Source of the DNA: a virus | Virus record (IMG/VR): IMGVR_UViG_3300028197_000003 | Location: 62,001 to 126,000 of that record | Direction: 5' to 3' (one strand) | DNA length: 64,000 nt | Part shown: positions 55,674 to 64,000 of the stretch, one piece after another | Position numbering within the stretch: position 1 is the first letter of the stretch | How the letters are laid out: every line of letters begins with the position of its first letter | The notes under the pieces: model-generated | What the model was told of the DNA's origin: nothing | Databases searched by the model: none | The model's input: the letters and a program-made list of their open reading frames with translations, nothing else | Made by a program: the position numbers and the translations under genes

Positions 55674-56328
55674 AGTTACACTGCTGATGCTAGCAGATGT
55701 TGACATACCAGAAGCAGTCTATGCGGTAAATAAATCATGTGAATCTATTGAATGGGGCGCTGTCAAATTTCTTGGCAGTAAAGGAAGACCAGAAGGTCTC
55801 TGTGATCAAGCACAGTATGAGAAAACTTATCCAATTCAAAGTATCAATGATTTCAATTTTTATTGCATATATAATTTTCTCAATCATATTCAGTCCTCGC
55901 ATTGCCTCCTTATTCATCCTGACGGTTTTGTTATTCGACCTTGGTTATGGGATAATTCGTGGTTACAATACGACTACATCGGTGCCCCGTGGAGAGACGA
56001 TCCAACCGCCTACCTCGACCCCTGGGGTAAGAACCAGCGGGTTGGGAATGGGGGATTTTCCTTACGTTCCAGAAAGTTATTACAAGTTCCCTCGCGTGTG
56101 ACTGTGCCTTGGGAAGTCAATGAAGGAGACTTTTATAAGCATATGAATGCTGGACTATATAACGAGGACGGAAACATATGTATCCACAATCGGCACCTTT
56201 TTGAGGAACAAGGATGCGTCTTTGCTCCAGTGGAAGTTGCCGCTAGGTTCTCTAAAGAGGTAGAGTGCCCAGAACACAAAGGTGTCGAGACCTTTGGTTT
56301 TCATTATCATTTTCAAGACATCCGATGA
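55657..56328 (+). CDS. DUF5672-like glycosyltransferase
   Basis: The start is GTG 55657, overlapping the previous gene by 17 bases. The 223-residue protein shows HCLLIHPDGFVIRPWLWDNS, LQYDYIGAPWRDDP and VGNGGFSLRSRKLLQV (about 129-144), the recognisable DUF5672 series found in glycan loci. Such enzymes are putative GT-A glycosyltransferases. It ends in an ATGA overlap. Confidence 0.85.
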   Translation: MLKIPEVTLLMLADVDIPEAVYAVNKSCESIEWGAVKFLGSKGRPEGLCDQAQYEKTYPIQSINDFNFYCIYNFLNHIQSSHCLLIHPDGFVIRPWLWDNSWLQYDYIGAPWRDDPTAYLDPWGKNQRVGNGGFSLRSRKLLQVPSRVTVPWEVNEGDFYKHMNAGLYNEDGNICIHNRHLFEEQGCVFAPVEVAARFSKEVECPEHKGVETFGFHYHFQDIR

Positions 56329-57116
56329 CAGTCAAATATTATCCTCTGTGGTGGAACCCTTGGCAAGACAAGCATCTTGATCTTGGCGATAAGTCTGTCA
56401 GCATTTCTATTGATAACCTTGATTATGATCCGCAAGCAGATGTAAAAATTCTGTTCTTAGCGGAACCATATTCAATCCTTCCTACGGTAACTGAGGGAGC
56501 ACTTCGTGGTGCTTATCATTTTGATAAGATCTATACGTTCACTCAAAAAATTATCGACACACACCCTCAAGCAGAATTGTTTGAGTGGGGATCTAGTTGG
56601 TTGAATTTTTCTGATCTTATTATTGATAAGGGTAACAACGTTACCTTTGTTACGAGTAATAAGAATCAAACTGTTGGACACAACATGCGTCTTGACATCT
56701 TTGAGATGCTCAAGAAGGTAGATGTATCTAATGGACTACAATACTATGCACATATGTCACCTCCTTTCCATCAACGGAGGAATGATTTCTTTGAGAACGC
56801 TAAGTTTCATATTACAGTAGAGAACTCTCGCCAACAGAATTACTTTACTGAAAAGGTTATTGATTGCTTTGCGTCAAAAACTGTACCCATTTACTATGGT
56901 TGTCCTAACCTTAGTGATTGGTTCAATATGGATGGTGTGATTGTATTTCATGATATGGAAGAGCTTGAACTTATCCTAAGACATCTGGATACTGAAATGT
57001 ATGATTGGAGAAAACCTGCAATCGATCAGAACTATGAAATTGCTAAGCGTTTCCATAGTGAAAACGATGTAGTGCCTAGACTTACAAATAAAATCAAGGA
57101 GTTTGTAGGGAAATGA
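56325..57116 (+). CDS. Alpha-1,3-fucosyltransferase-like (GT10)
   Basis: The start is ATG 56325 in an ATGA overlap. The 263-residue protein includes FHITVENSRQQNYFTEKVID (about 161-180) and KTVPIYYGCPNLSDWFN (about 185-201), the GT10 donor-binding motif (f.l.fEN......yvTEK..da...g.vPiy.G). It transfers fucose (or L-galactose) from GDP. N-terminal domain is short. Specific linkage not deducible. Confidence 0.9.
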   Translation: MTVKYYPLWWNPWQDKHLDLGDKSVSISIDNLDYDPQADVKILFLAEPYSILPTVTEGALRGAYHFDKIYTFTQKIIDTHPQAELFEWGSSWLNFSDLIIDKGNNVTFVTSNKNQTVGHNMRLDIFEMLKKVDVSNGLQYYAHMSPPFHQRRNDFFENAKFHITVENSRQQNYFTEKVIDCFASKTVPIYYGCPNLSDWFNMDGVIVFHDMEELELILRHLDTEMYDWRKPAIDQNYEIAKRFHSENDVVPRLTNKIKEFVGK

Positions 57117-57796
57117 GAGTAAGTTTTTGCATTCCTACGCATGATAAGAACCCTAGGTGCCAACAGTATCTGTTTGACATCTTTCATAGTCTGTCATTGC
57201 AGAAGGATATGAACTTCAATGTTTGGGTGTCTGATCATGGCACATCAAACAAAGTTCAAAGAGCATGTCAAGAGTATGATGATCTGTTCGAGATCAATTA
57301 TGTTCAGAACACAGAAAAGATAGGTAACATTTCTGCTAATACCAATAACGCTATGCGTTTAGCAGATGGTGACATCTTGAAAATTATCTTCAGTGATGAT
57401 ATGATTCTAACTAAGAATCTAAGTTCTGAACTTGACGCTACCTTTACTGAAGGAGTGGAGTGGGCAGTGACTGGATTTGCTCATACCTTAGATGATGGTA
57501 AGACTCACTACAACCCTAAGATTCCTGTCTATAACAATCGTTTGCTAGAGGGTGTCAACACTCTCAGTTCTCCATCTATTCTTGCTCTCCGTAATGGGTG
57601 TGAGGAATACTTTGATGAAGAACTTACTATGCTGATGGACTGTGACATGTACTATAGGTTGTATGAGAACTATGGGGAACCAAAAGTTCTTAGTCACTAC
57701 CACATCTCTAATAGAGAACACCCCCATCAAACACAACGTAAGTATGAGAACCTTATGCCTCAGGAGATTGAATATTTGAAGGAGAAGCATAAATGA
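57113..57796 (+). CDS. GT2-type glycosyltransferase
   Basis: The 227-residue protein begins MRVSFCIPTHDKNPRCQQYL, has VSDHGTSNKVQRA, IGNISANTNNAMRLADGDIL and IIFSDDMIL (about 88-96), the A-type fold and Asp motif of family 2. C-terminal TMLMDCDMYYRLYENYG holds the usual acidic base position. Coupled by four-base overlaps on both sides. Confidence 0.88.
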   Translation: MRVSFCIPTHDKNPRCQQYLFDIFHSLSLQKDMNFNVWVSDHGTSNKVQRACQEYDDLFEINYVQNTEKIGNISANTNNAMRLADGDILKIIFSDDMILTKNLSSELDATFTEGVEWAVTGFAHTLDDGKTHYNPKIPVYNNRLLEGVNTLSSPSILALRNGCEEYFDEELTMLMDCDMYYRLYENYGEPKVLSHYHISNREHPHQTQRKYENLMPQEIEYLKEKHK

Positions 57797-58581
57797 TTGG
57801 ATTCAATCACCTGGGTCGTCATGGTCGTCTGGGTAATCAGATGTTTCAGTATGCAGGACTACGTGGCATTGCTGCTAAGCATGGGTATGACTTCTGTATT
57901 CCTCCTAGCGATTTTCAAGACCAATGGACTGACCATCAATTGTTTGAGTGCTTCAAACTTACTGGACTAACGAATATTGCAGTGTGTCCTGGACCTTACG
58001 TACAGGAAGAACATTTTCACTTTGATAAGAACCTGTTTGACAACATGCCTGATGGGCATAATGTCTACGGGTATCTACAAAGCGAAAAATGGTTCAAACA
58101 TATTGAATCTGAAATCCGTGAGGACTTTGAATTCAAAAACAATATCAAAGAACCATGCCAAGAAATGATTGGTTCGGTTGACCGACCAATTGCTCTGCAT
58201 GTTCGGAGGGGTGACTACATAACTAACTGCGACAACCACCCTCCATGCACCAAGGATTATTATGAACGTGCCCTTTCGCACTTTGATTCTGACAGGACTG
58301 TCGTTGTTTTTTCTGATGATCCTGCTTGGTGTAACGAACAATTTGTAGATGATCGTTTTTTGATCTCTGAGGGTGGCGACAATGTTGCCGACCTCTGTAT
58401 GATGAGTCTATGTCACGACTTTATCATTGCTAACTCATCATTCTCATGGTGGGGGTCTTGGTTGAGTGCAAACTCAGACAAGACAATCATCGCCCCTAAC
58501 CGTTGGTTCGGTGACGGGTATACTAAAGACCACGACACCTCTGACCTTTACTGCCCTAACTGGAAATCTATCAATGTCTGA
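57793..58581 (+). CDS. Alpha-1,2-fucosyltransferase (GT11)
   Basis: The 262-residue protein begins LGRHGRLGNQMFQYAGLRGI, has IALHVRRGDYITNC (about 132-145, HxRRGDY), VVVFSDDPAWC, MMSLCHDFIIANSSFSWWGS (about 198-217) and APNRWF. These are the full GT11 motifs. It would add fucose or a related sugar from GDP. Its 3' end overlaps the next start by eight bases. Confidence 0.95.
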   Translation: MIGFNHLGRHGRLGNQMFQYAGLRGIAAKHGYDFCIPPSDFQDQWTDHQLFECFKLTGLTNIAVCPGPYVQEEHFHFDKNLFDNMPDGHNVYGYLQSEKWFKHIESEIREDFEFKNNIKEPCQEMIGSVDRPIALHVRRGDYITNCDNHPPCTKDYYERALSHFDSDRTVVVFSDDPAWCNEQFVDDRFLISEGGDNVADLCMMSLCHDFIIANSSFSWWGSWLSANSDKTIIAPNRWFGDGYTKDHDTSDLYCPNWKSINV

Positions 58582-59536
58582 AACAATCCACCAAGAAGGT
58601 GTTGAAATTCAAGATCTTGGAATATACGAAGATCTTCAGATCCAACCGGTAAACTCCTGGGACCTGACTAAAACAACCTTCATCATTCCTTTGCGAATTG
58701 AAAGTGTTGATCGGATGCGTAACATCACGACAACACTAGTGTATCTTCTGCGTAATTTTGATACTCAGATCATTATCAAGGAACATGATGTTGAATCTAT
58801 TTTCTTGAAGAGTGTGGTGCCAATGCTTGATGAAGCATTGCCTCCTGAGAAGATGGAGAAGATTCATCATATCTTTGAGGAGAGTAATGATAAAGTCTTC
58901 CATAGGACTCGTTTGATCAACGACATGCTGATGTTGGTTGAGACCCCTGTGGTCTGCAACTATGACTGTGATGTCTTGCTGCCGATGAACAACTACATCT
59001 TGGCGCAGAATGCCATTCTAACCGGTTGGGTTCCCCCAAATGATCCTGAGGCAACTCCTGAACCTGTGAAGTGTGTCTATCCTTATGGGTGTGGAGACTA
59101 TCAGTACCAGTTACGAGTTACTGATGAGGACTGTACTCGGTTCATCAACAGCAACTTCAACTTCAATGCATTTGAGAAAAATGCAACTTTGTATGATGCC
59201 AAGTTTGGTTTCGTACAGTTCTTTGACACTAAAGAATACCTTCGATTGGGTGCAGAAAACGAAGGGTTTGTTGCTTATGGATATGAAGATGACGAACGTT
59301 ACAGTCGCTTCAATCTTTGTTCACAAGTGCTGCGTCTAAATGATTTGATCTATCATATGGAGCACCGTCGTACTCCTAACTCTTGGTTCAACAACCCTCA
59401 CATCGAAGAGAACCGTGCGTTGTGGGAAAAACTTGGCAACATGAGTAGGGACGCTATTGAAGAATATTATAAGGATCCCCTATACATGGTGTATCGTGGT
59501 GTCCGCAATGGCAAACGCCCTGGCACGGATGACTGA
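58574..59536 (+). CDS. GT7-like galactosyltransferase-type protein
   Basis: The start is ATG 58574. The 320-residue protein has TTFIIPLRIESVDRMRNITT (about 33-52), CNYDCDVLLPMNNY (Asp motif, about 132) and FGFVQFFDTKEYLRLGAENE then GFVAYGYEDDERYSRF (about 230-245). The gygYEDDE.. motif resembles GT7 galactosyl- and chondroitin-type transferases (W-G-x-E-D-D). Substrate unknown. Confidence 0.8.
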   Translation: MSETIHQEGVEIQDLGIYEDLQIQPVNSWDLTKTTFIIPLRIESVDRMRNITTTLVYLLRNFDTQIIIKEHDVESIFLKSVVPMLDEALPPEKMEKIHHIFEESNDKVFHRTRLINDMLMLVETPVVCNYDCDVLLPMNNYILAQNAILTGWVPPNDPEATPEPVKCVYPYGCGDYQYQLRVTDEDCTRFINSNFNFNAFEKNATLYDAKFGFVQFFDTKEYLRLGAENEGFVAYGYEDDERYSRFNLCSQVLRLNDLIYHMEHRRTPNSWFNNPHIEENRALWEKLGNMSRDAIEEYYKDPLYMVYRGVRNGKRPGTDD

Positions 59537-60329
59537 TAGGAATAAGTCTATCGACAAACTGAAGGGGTTCCCTAAAGTTCTTTGGATCAATCTAGACCGT
59601 GTGACCCAGAGACGGGAATACATGGAAGATCAATTGAACTACTGGGGACTCACTGATAACCACCGCATCAGTGGTATTGATGGTGATGAGTATGAGGACA
59701 ACCTGAAAGGTTCTGTACCTCATAATATGAACAAAGGTGAGATTGCATGTGTAATGTCTCACCTCAATGCTCTACGTTATTTTGTCGAAGAGACTGACCT
59801 AGATGAAATCTTCATCATGGAGGACGACATCGATCTCTCCACTGTCAAGCATTGGACTTTCACTTGGAAGGATGTTAGGAAGCGACTGCCCATCAACTGG
59901 GACTGCCTGCAACTAACCATCATCAATCCCAATGGGATTACTCTCAAGTTACATCAAAGGTTCATCAATGATTTCTCTGCTGCTGGTTACTTGATCAGCA
60001 GGCACCATGCAACCAAGGTCCTCCGGTGTCACCTCCGTGGCAACCAGTGGAAACTGGATCAGAACATCAGACCTCGTGCAGTTTCAGAGGATTTGATTCT
60101 TGACAGTGGTAAATCTTATTCTACTCCTTTGTTCAACTACAGATTAGACATGGGTTCTGCTATTCATGAAGAACACATTGACATCTTTCATAAGGGTAGT
60201 AATGAGGCATTAGCAGAGTTCTGGGAGAGAGATGCTAGAGAGCATACTGTCGATCAGATTATGGAACTAGATGAATATTGTGGTAGAATACCACCATCAG
60301 TGTATATGGAACACGCACAAAAGCAATGA
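59529..60329 (+). CDS. GT25-like glycosyltransferase
   Basis: The start is taken as ATG 59529 (overlap of eight bases); ATG 59508 is possible. The 266-residue protein has FPKVLWINLDRVTQRREYME (about 14-33), KGEIACVMSHLNALRYFVE (about 68-86) and EIFIMEDDIDL (about 95-105), the series of family 25 (LPS beta-1,4-galactosyltransferase type). The EDD metal motif is intact. Confidence 0.88.
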   Translation: MTDRNKSIDKLKGFPKVLWINLDRVTQRREYMEDQLNYWGLTDNHRISGIDGDEYEDNLKGSVPHNMNKGEIACVMSHLNALRYFVEETDLDEIFIMEDDIDLSTVKHWTFTWKDVRKRLPINWDCLQLTIINPNGITLKLHQRFINDFSAAGYLISRHHATKVLRCHLRGNQWKLDQNIRPRAVSEDLILDSGKSYSTPLFNYRLDMGSAIHEEHIDIFHKGSNEALAEFWERDAREHTVDQIMELDEYCGRIPPSVYMEHAQKQ

Positions 60330-61072
60330 CAGACGAGATCCTGACGCAACCTGACTTTACTGAACCCTTTTTCTATGACCACATAGGTGTCTTTGAGAAC
60401 TTTGTGCGTTGGGAATTCTGTGATTCTTTACGTGAGGTTTTTGAATACTGGTACAACAAAAAGCATTTCGTAGGAGAATCCTCCGAACATTCAGTCACAA
60501 AAATTGGAGAAAATGATTTTACCATTGACCACTTCAATGATGGGGAGTCTCAATTTCCTAAAGGTGGCATGGGTCGTAAGGACCATCAACTTTACCTTGA
60601 AGTTTGTGACACGACGATGACCGCTCAGGTCAATCAAGCAATCGGTCAAGCATTTGAGATGTATGTACAGAAGTACAAAGGTCTTGTTGATTCTGCTGAT
60701 CCCATTTCTTCATGGACTTGTAAACTTCAACGTACAGATCCTGGCGGTGGATATCATGTATGGCATTGTGAGAATGGTAACTTCCTCTACCGTGACCGTG
60801 TGCTGACGTGGATGATTTATCTGAATGATATCCCTCCTGAGAATGGTGGCGGCACTGACTTCTATCACCAGGAGAAAACGTTCCATCCTAAGAAGGGAAC
60901 TATTGTTCTCTGGCCTGCTACTTACACCCACATGCACAGAGGTGGATTCCTTACAGGGGATGAATCTAAGTACATTGCTACTGGATGGTTCTTACGTGAA
61001 CCTGGTAACGTTACGAACCGTACAGTAAGCGAAGCAATGGGTAAATCAAAACCTGTGGACAACCTAAATTGA
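60326..61072 (+). CDS. 2OG-Fe(II) oxygenase, third of three (prolyl-hydroxylase-like)
   Basis: The 248-residue protein has GGGYHVWHCENGNF (first metal ligand region, about 140-153), LTWMIYLNDIPPENGGGTDF (about 160-179), THMHRGGFLTGDESKYIATG (distal His and Arg/Lys region, about 202-221). In place of HxD it reads HVWHCE, so the first acidic ligand is Glu. This pattern is common in cyanophage P4H-like oxygenases. The target is unknown. Confidence 0.85.
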   Translation: MTDEILTQPDFTEPFFYDHIGVFENFVRWEFCDSLREVFEYWYNKKHFVGESSEHSVTKIGENDFTIDHFNDGESQFPKGGMGRKDHQLYLEVCDTTMTAQVNQAIGQAFEMYVQKYKGLVDSADPISSWTCKLQRTDPGGGYHVWHCENGNFLYRDRVLTWMIYLNDIPPENGGGTDFYHQEKTFHPKKGTIVLWPATYTHMHRGGFLTGDESKYIATGWFLREPGNVTNRTVSEAMGKSKPVDNLN

Positions 61073-63546
61073 TTTTTTATACGTGCATAACCAACGGATA
61101 CGACTCCATTCCTGACGCATATGTTGAGGAAGGTTGTCGGTATGTTTTGTTTCATGATGGAAGCATTCCTACAACCAAAGGACCGTGGGAGTACGTACAT
61201 CTTGATGATCTAAATGTAAAACTTCCCGACTGTCCTGTTAGGAAGTCATATGTTATCAAGCATGAACCGCATATATACTTCACACAGTCTTCTGATCTGA
61301 CTGTGTGGGTAGACGCAGCATATAATATAACCCTAGATCTGGTTGAATATAGTAGGAAAGTCTTTCGGCATCCTCATAGTTTTGTTGTACTACAAGAGCA
61401 CCCTGACCCCCGCAGTTTGCTTGAAGAGTTCAATAAGTTGTATGCCGAAGGATTTTCTGACAGTGTAGAAATTACCAAGATGTCTGAATGGATGCTTGGT
61501 GGTTATGATCCTTACCCTAAAAAGGATTACAAACAAACAATCAACTGCGTTGTCTGGAGACGTAACTTCCAAGAGAATAGGGAGTGGAACAGAGCGTGGG
61601 CACGGTGGTATAAGAGAGGTGTCAACCGTGATCAAATTGCTAGTGCACTTGCTGAGCATGAGACAGGACTGACAGCACTGCGTGTACCGATGCAGGTCAG
61701 TCTTGACAACACTAATAGGGTCAAGAAGTACGAAGAATCTTATAATATTGATCGACCAACCAACAAACAGATCACTGACTTTCAAAATAAATTAGTAAAA
61801 ATTTGGGACAGTGATATTAGTTCGATGTTGATGATGGCAGCAGTGCCCACTTTACCTCATGAATTTGGAGAAAGAATCAAACATATTCAATTGAATGTTT
61901 ATACATGTATTACTAATGATTATGATATCCCTCAGAATTTTTACTTTGATCCAAATGTAAACTATTGGATTTTCCATGATGGGAAGTTATCTGTTCCTGA
62001 TAGTCAAAAGATGTCAGGTTCTTGGAAGTATATTGATGTTTCTAATCTTGGGATTGATAATCCAAGAGAGTTGGCGTTCTATGTCAAAGCAAATGCTCAC
62101 GAGTTTTTTCCTCCTAACTCATATACAGTATGGGTTGATGGATGCTTTGATCATTCTTATGATTTTATTGAAAGATCTCTTGGATGTTTTCCTTTCTCGG
62201 TCCTGCGTCATGGAGGAGAGTTCTCATACTACGATGAGTTGTTGGAAGGATTTACTTGTGCTTTCTATAAGTACAACACAGCAGTCAACTACACCCTGTA
62301 TCTGGCATCGGCGGGATATGACTTTCTAAAATATTCTAGTCCACAGTGCTCTGTTGTCTGGAGACAGTTGACTCCGGAGGTAATTGAGTTCAATAAGAAA
62401 TGGTATGAGGAGGGGTATCTAAATCGAGATACGATTCCTTTTGATGCTGCTATACAGTTTACAGGAGTAACTCCCCGGTTCTATGATAACCGGGATGACT
62501 GTGGTATAAAATTTGGGTTCAACAATAAGAGAGGTAGACTCAAAAAACATGAGCAACTGGGTGATCTAGATCAATATAAAAAGGTAGATCAGTTCCTTAT
62601 GGAAGTTGATCGAGCGACTGGATATGAAGCAAAGTTGTTTTGTAAGTATAAACTCCATGAGTTTTACATGAAATACTATGGTATTGGTGGCAATTTAGGA
62701 CTGTCATTCAATACTTATCCTTATCAAGAAGGTGTCCGTGTTGATAAAAAATTAGTTGTCATCTATACATGCATTACTAATGGGCATGATGTGATACCAG
62801 ATAAGAATTACTATGATCCTGAAATAAGATACGTATGTTTTCATGATGGCACTATTGATACTACCAAGGGTCCATGGGAGTACATCAAATTAGATCTTGA
62901 TATTGAGTGTCCACGAGACTTAGCGTTCTATCCAAAGTGTAACCCCCATGAGTTTTTTGAGAAAGGAACTTACACTGTATGGGTAGACGGTTGCTTTGTG
63001 CATACCCGAGAGTTTGTAGAGAAGAGTTTGTATTCTTTTCCCTTCACCACACTTAGGAACATCAGCAAGTTCTCATACTATGATGAGTTGTTGGAGGGGT
63101 TTACTTGTGCCTTCTTCTCATACGAGGGGGGAATAGAGATTACTAAAGAACTAAGCACCACAAACTATAAGTTCAATAAGTATTCGAGTCCTCAGTGCTC
63201 AATTATATGGAGATATTTGTACGATGAGACTATAGAATTCAATGAGCAGTGGTATACTTGGAGTAAGAAAGGTATCAATAGGGATAGTATTCCCTTTGAT
63301 GCTGCTGTTCAATTGACTGGTACCAAACCTTTGTATTATGAGAACAGGACTGACTCTGGTATCAAGATGGGGTTCCAGCACAAGGTTGGTAGAGTCAAGA
63401 AGCATCCTCAGTATGGAGACAAAGATCAATATACTAAAGTGGATCAGTTTATCAAAGACCTTGAAAAATGGACTAAACTAAAACCACTTTTGTATATCAA
63501 GTACAAGTTTCATGAGTTCTATATGAAACACTATGACATCATATGA
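61069..63546 (+). CDS. Triple-domain DUF616/TOD1-like glycosyltransferase
   Basis: The start is TTG 61069 overlapping the preceding stop. The 825-residue protein consists of three tandem domains, each opening YTCITNGYDSIPD (residue 4), YTCITNDYDIPQN (about 281) and YTCITNGHDVIPD (about 565). Each has FHDG, a PH/HEFF segment and VWVDGCF (or VWVDAAY). Domains 2 and 3 share LLEGFTCAF, NRDTIPFDAA and KLHEFYMKYYG and are close copies; domain 1 differs after its middle. The pattern fits the DUF616 glycosyltransferase family. A fourth copy begins in the next gene. Confidence 0.8.
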   Translation: MIFYTCITNGYDSIPDAYVEEGCRYVLFHDGSIPTTKGPWEYVHLDDLNVKLPDCPVRKSYVIKHEPHIYFTQSSDLTVWVDAAYNITLDLVEYSRKVFRHPHSFVVLQEHPDPRSLLEEFNKLYAEGFSDSVEITKMSEWMLGGYDPYPKKDYKQTINCVVWRRNFQENREWNRAWARWYKRGVNRDQIASALAEHETGLTALRVPMQVSLDNTNRVKKYEESYNIDRPTNKQITDFQNKLVKIWDSDISSMLMMAAVPTLPHEFGERIKHIQLNVYTCITNDYDIPQNFYFDPNVNYWIFHDGKLSVPDSQKMSGSWKYIDVSNLGIDNPRELAFYVKANAHEFFPPNSYTVWVDGCFDHSYDFIERSLGCFPFSVLRHGGEFSYYDELLEGFTCAFYKYNTAVNYTLYLASAGYDFLKYSSPQCSVVWRQLTPEVIEFNKKWYEEGYLNRDTIPFDAAIQFTGVTPRFYDNRDDCGIKFGFNNKRGRLKKHEQLGDLDQYKKVDQFLMEVDRATGYEAKLFCKYKLHEFYMKYYGIGGNLGLSFNTYPYQEGVRVDKKLVVIYTCITNGHDVIPDKNYYDPEIRYVCFHDGTIDTTKGPWEYIKLDLDIECPRDLAFYPKCNPHEFFEKGTYTVWVDGCFVHTREFVEKSLYSFPFTTLRNISKFSYYDELLEGFTCAFFSYEGGIEITKELSTTNYKFNKYSSPQCSIIWRYLYDETIEFNEQWYTWSKKGINRDSIPFDAAVQLTGTKPLYYENRTDSGIKMGFQHKVGRVKKHPQYGDKDQYTKVDQFIKDLEKWTKLKPLLYIKYKFHEFYMKHYDII

Positions 63547-64000
63547 TCCTCTACACATCCATCACTAACGGATACTTTCAGTTGCCGCAATTGGATATTG
63601 ATTGTAGATGTGTTTGTTTTCATGATGGAAGTGTGTATGAGCAAGAAGGATGGGAACTAAAGTACATACCTGGGTTCTCATCTGATCCTATTCGTATGTC
63701 ACGTCTGGTAAAGATGATATGTCCATTTGATGAACCTAATGTTTACATTGATGCATCTAAATTACATACACTAAACAATAAATTTTGTGAAGTAAGTAAT
63801 TTTATTCTTTCTCAGGATACTTTTACTGTAATAGAGCATCCACATTCTCATACGTATCTTGAAGAGTGTGCTGAATATATTTGTAGAGGACTTGTTCCTT
63901 TCTCTGATGTGTATAAGTTCACGGTTGCTGCTGCGGAGGCAGGGTATAACTTCAAAGACTATCTGTCACCGCTATGTACGATCCTCTGGAGGAGGGGTAA
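63543..64000 (+). CDS. DUF616-like glycosyltransferase, 5' part
   Basis: ATG 63543 is in an ATGA overlap with the previous gene. The visible 152 residues begin MILYTSITNGYFQLPQLDID, then CVCFHDGSVYEQEGWELKYI, CPFDEPNVYIDASKL and TVIEHPHSHTYLEECAEYIC, and LCTILWRRG near the edge. The layout matches the first half of the domains in the triple protein (YTCITNG, FHDG, VWVD, hP..R). The frame continues beyond the window. Confidence 0.75.
   Translation, partial: MILYTSITNGYFQLPQLDIDCRCVCFHDGSVYEQEGWELKYIPGFSSDPIRMSRLVKMICPFDEPNVYIDASKLHTLNNKFCEVSNFILSQDTFTVIEHPHSHTYLEECAEYICRGLVPFSDVYKFTVAAAEAGYNFKDYLSPLCTILWRRG

Noticed and set aside
1-64000. tRNA genes, CRISPR arrays, insertion sequences, integrase or attachment site
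   Set aside because: No cloverleaf, no regularly spaced repeats, no transposase-like or integrase-like protein could be found by eye.

Overview
The window is about 64 kb from a T4-like cyanophage (a myovirus of marine picocyanobacteria, most likely Synechococcus or Prochlorococcus). The diagnosis rests on T4 core genes in the order usual for cyanomyoviruses: scaffold gp22, major capsid gp23, uvsY, uvsW, gp55, gp47, gp46, gp45, gp44, gp62, regA, gp43, uvsX, gp41, gp61, nrdA and nrdB. It also rests on cyanobacterial or cyanophage accessory genes: two high-light-inducible (hli) proteins, hsp20, mazG, the transaldolase talC and a DUF3110-like protein. Coding is almost continuous. Many adjacent genes share ATGA, TAATG or short overlaps, and nearly everything lies on the + strand. 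The exceptions are two small genes at 2.0-2.8 kb and three exported proteins at 43.7-45.7 kb. I saw no tRNA, rRNA, CRISPR array, integrase or insertion sequence, and no gene-free stretch longer than about 160 bases.

Layout. 0-4.2 kb: capsid and tail genes with a small two-gene minus-strand operon. 4.1-11.1 kb: recombination and late transcription (uvsY, uvsW, gp55, gp47/46) with small conserved unknowns. 11.1-14.2 kb: an exported beta-barrel-like protein behind a structured leader, a membrane protein, a sulfotransferase-like gene, and an hli operon of tiny overlapping membrane-protein genes behind a consensus sigma70 promoter. 14.2-28.4 kb: the replisome (clamp, clamp loader, RegA, polymerase, UvsX, helicase). 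Here the clamp-loader pair gp44/gp62 is separated by a sugar epimerase, a PD-ExK nuclease-like gene, a Dam-type methylase and three small genes. 28.4-35.1 kb: a DctP-like protein, lysine-rich proteins with an EF-hand-like loop and a DUF6321-like tail, and an Ig-like virion protein. 35.1-43.9 kb: primase, ribonucleotide reductase, a kinase-like protein, tandem SGNH hydrolases, a small nuclease and a run of small membrane proteins. 43.7-45.7 kb: three exported minus-strand proteins. 45.7 kb to the end: talC and then an unbroken cassette of about 17 kb for sugar and glycan chemistry. It holds sugar-nucleotide enzymes, about ten glycosyltransferases (GT10, GT11, GT17, GT25, GT2, DUF5672, exostosin-like and a triple-domain DUF616-like protein), an FkbM methyltransferase and three 2OG-Fe(II) oxygenases. 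It runs off the right edge.

Regulation visible in the sequence. T4-type late promoter boxes (TATAAATA or CTAAATA) precede several structural or late genes, and in most cases a hairpin lies at the expected 5' end of the mRNA. Host-like sigma70 or extended -10 promoters precede gp55, gp45, hli and several small genes. Factor-independent terminators follow gp23, the 52-aa gene, the beta-barrel-like gene and the hli operon.

The items I consider most worth following are: promoter-linked 5' hairpins on late mRNAs; the triple-hairpin leader at 11156-11228; the nuclease/methylase pair inside the clamp-loader operon; paired AbrB-like mini-genes whose ends overlap the starts of gp44 and gp62; the hli micro-operon; the exported minus-strand trio, one member of which lacks a normal start codon; and the large glycan cassette with its internally triplicated glycosyltransferase.
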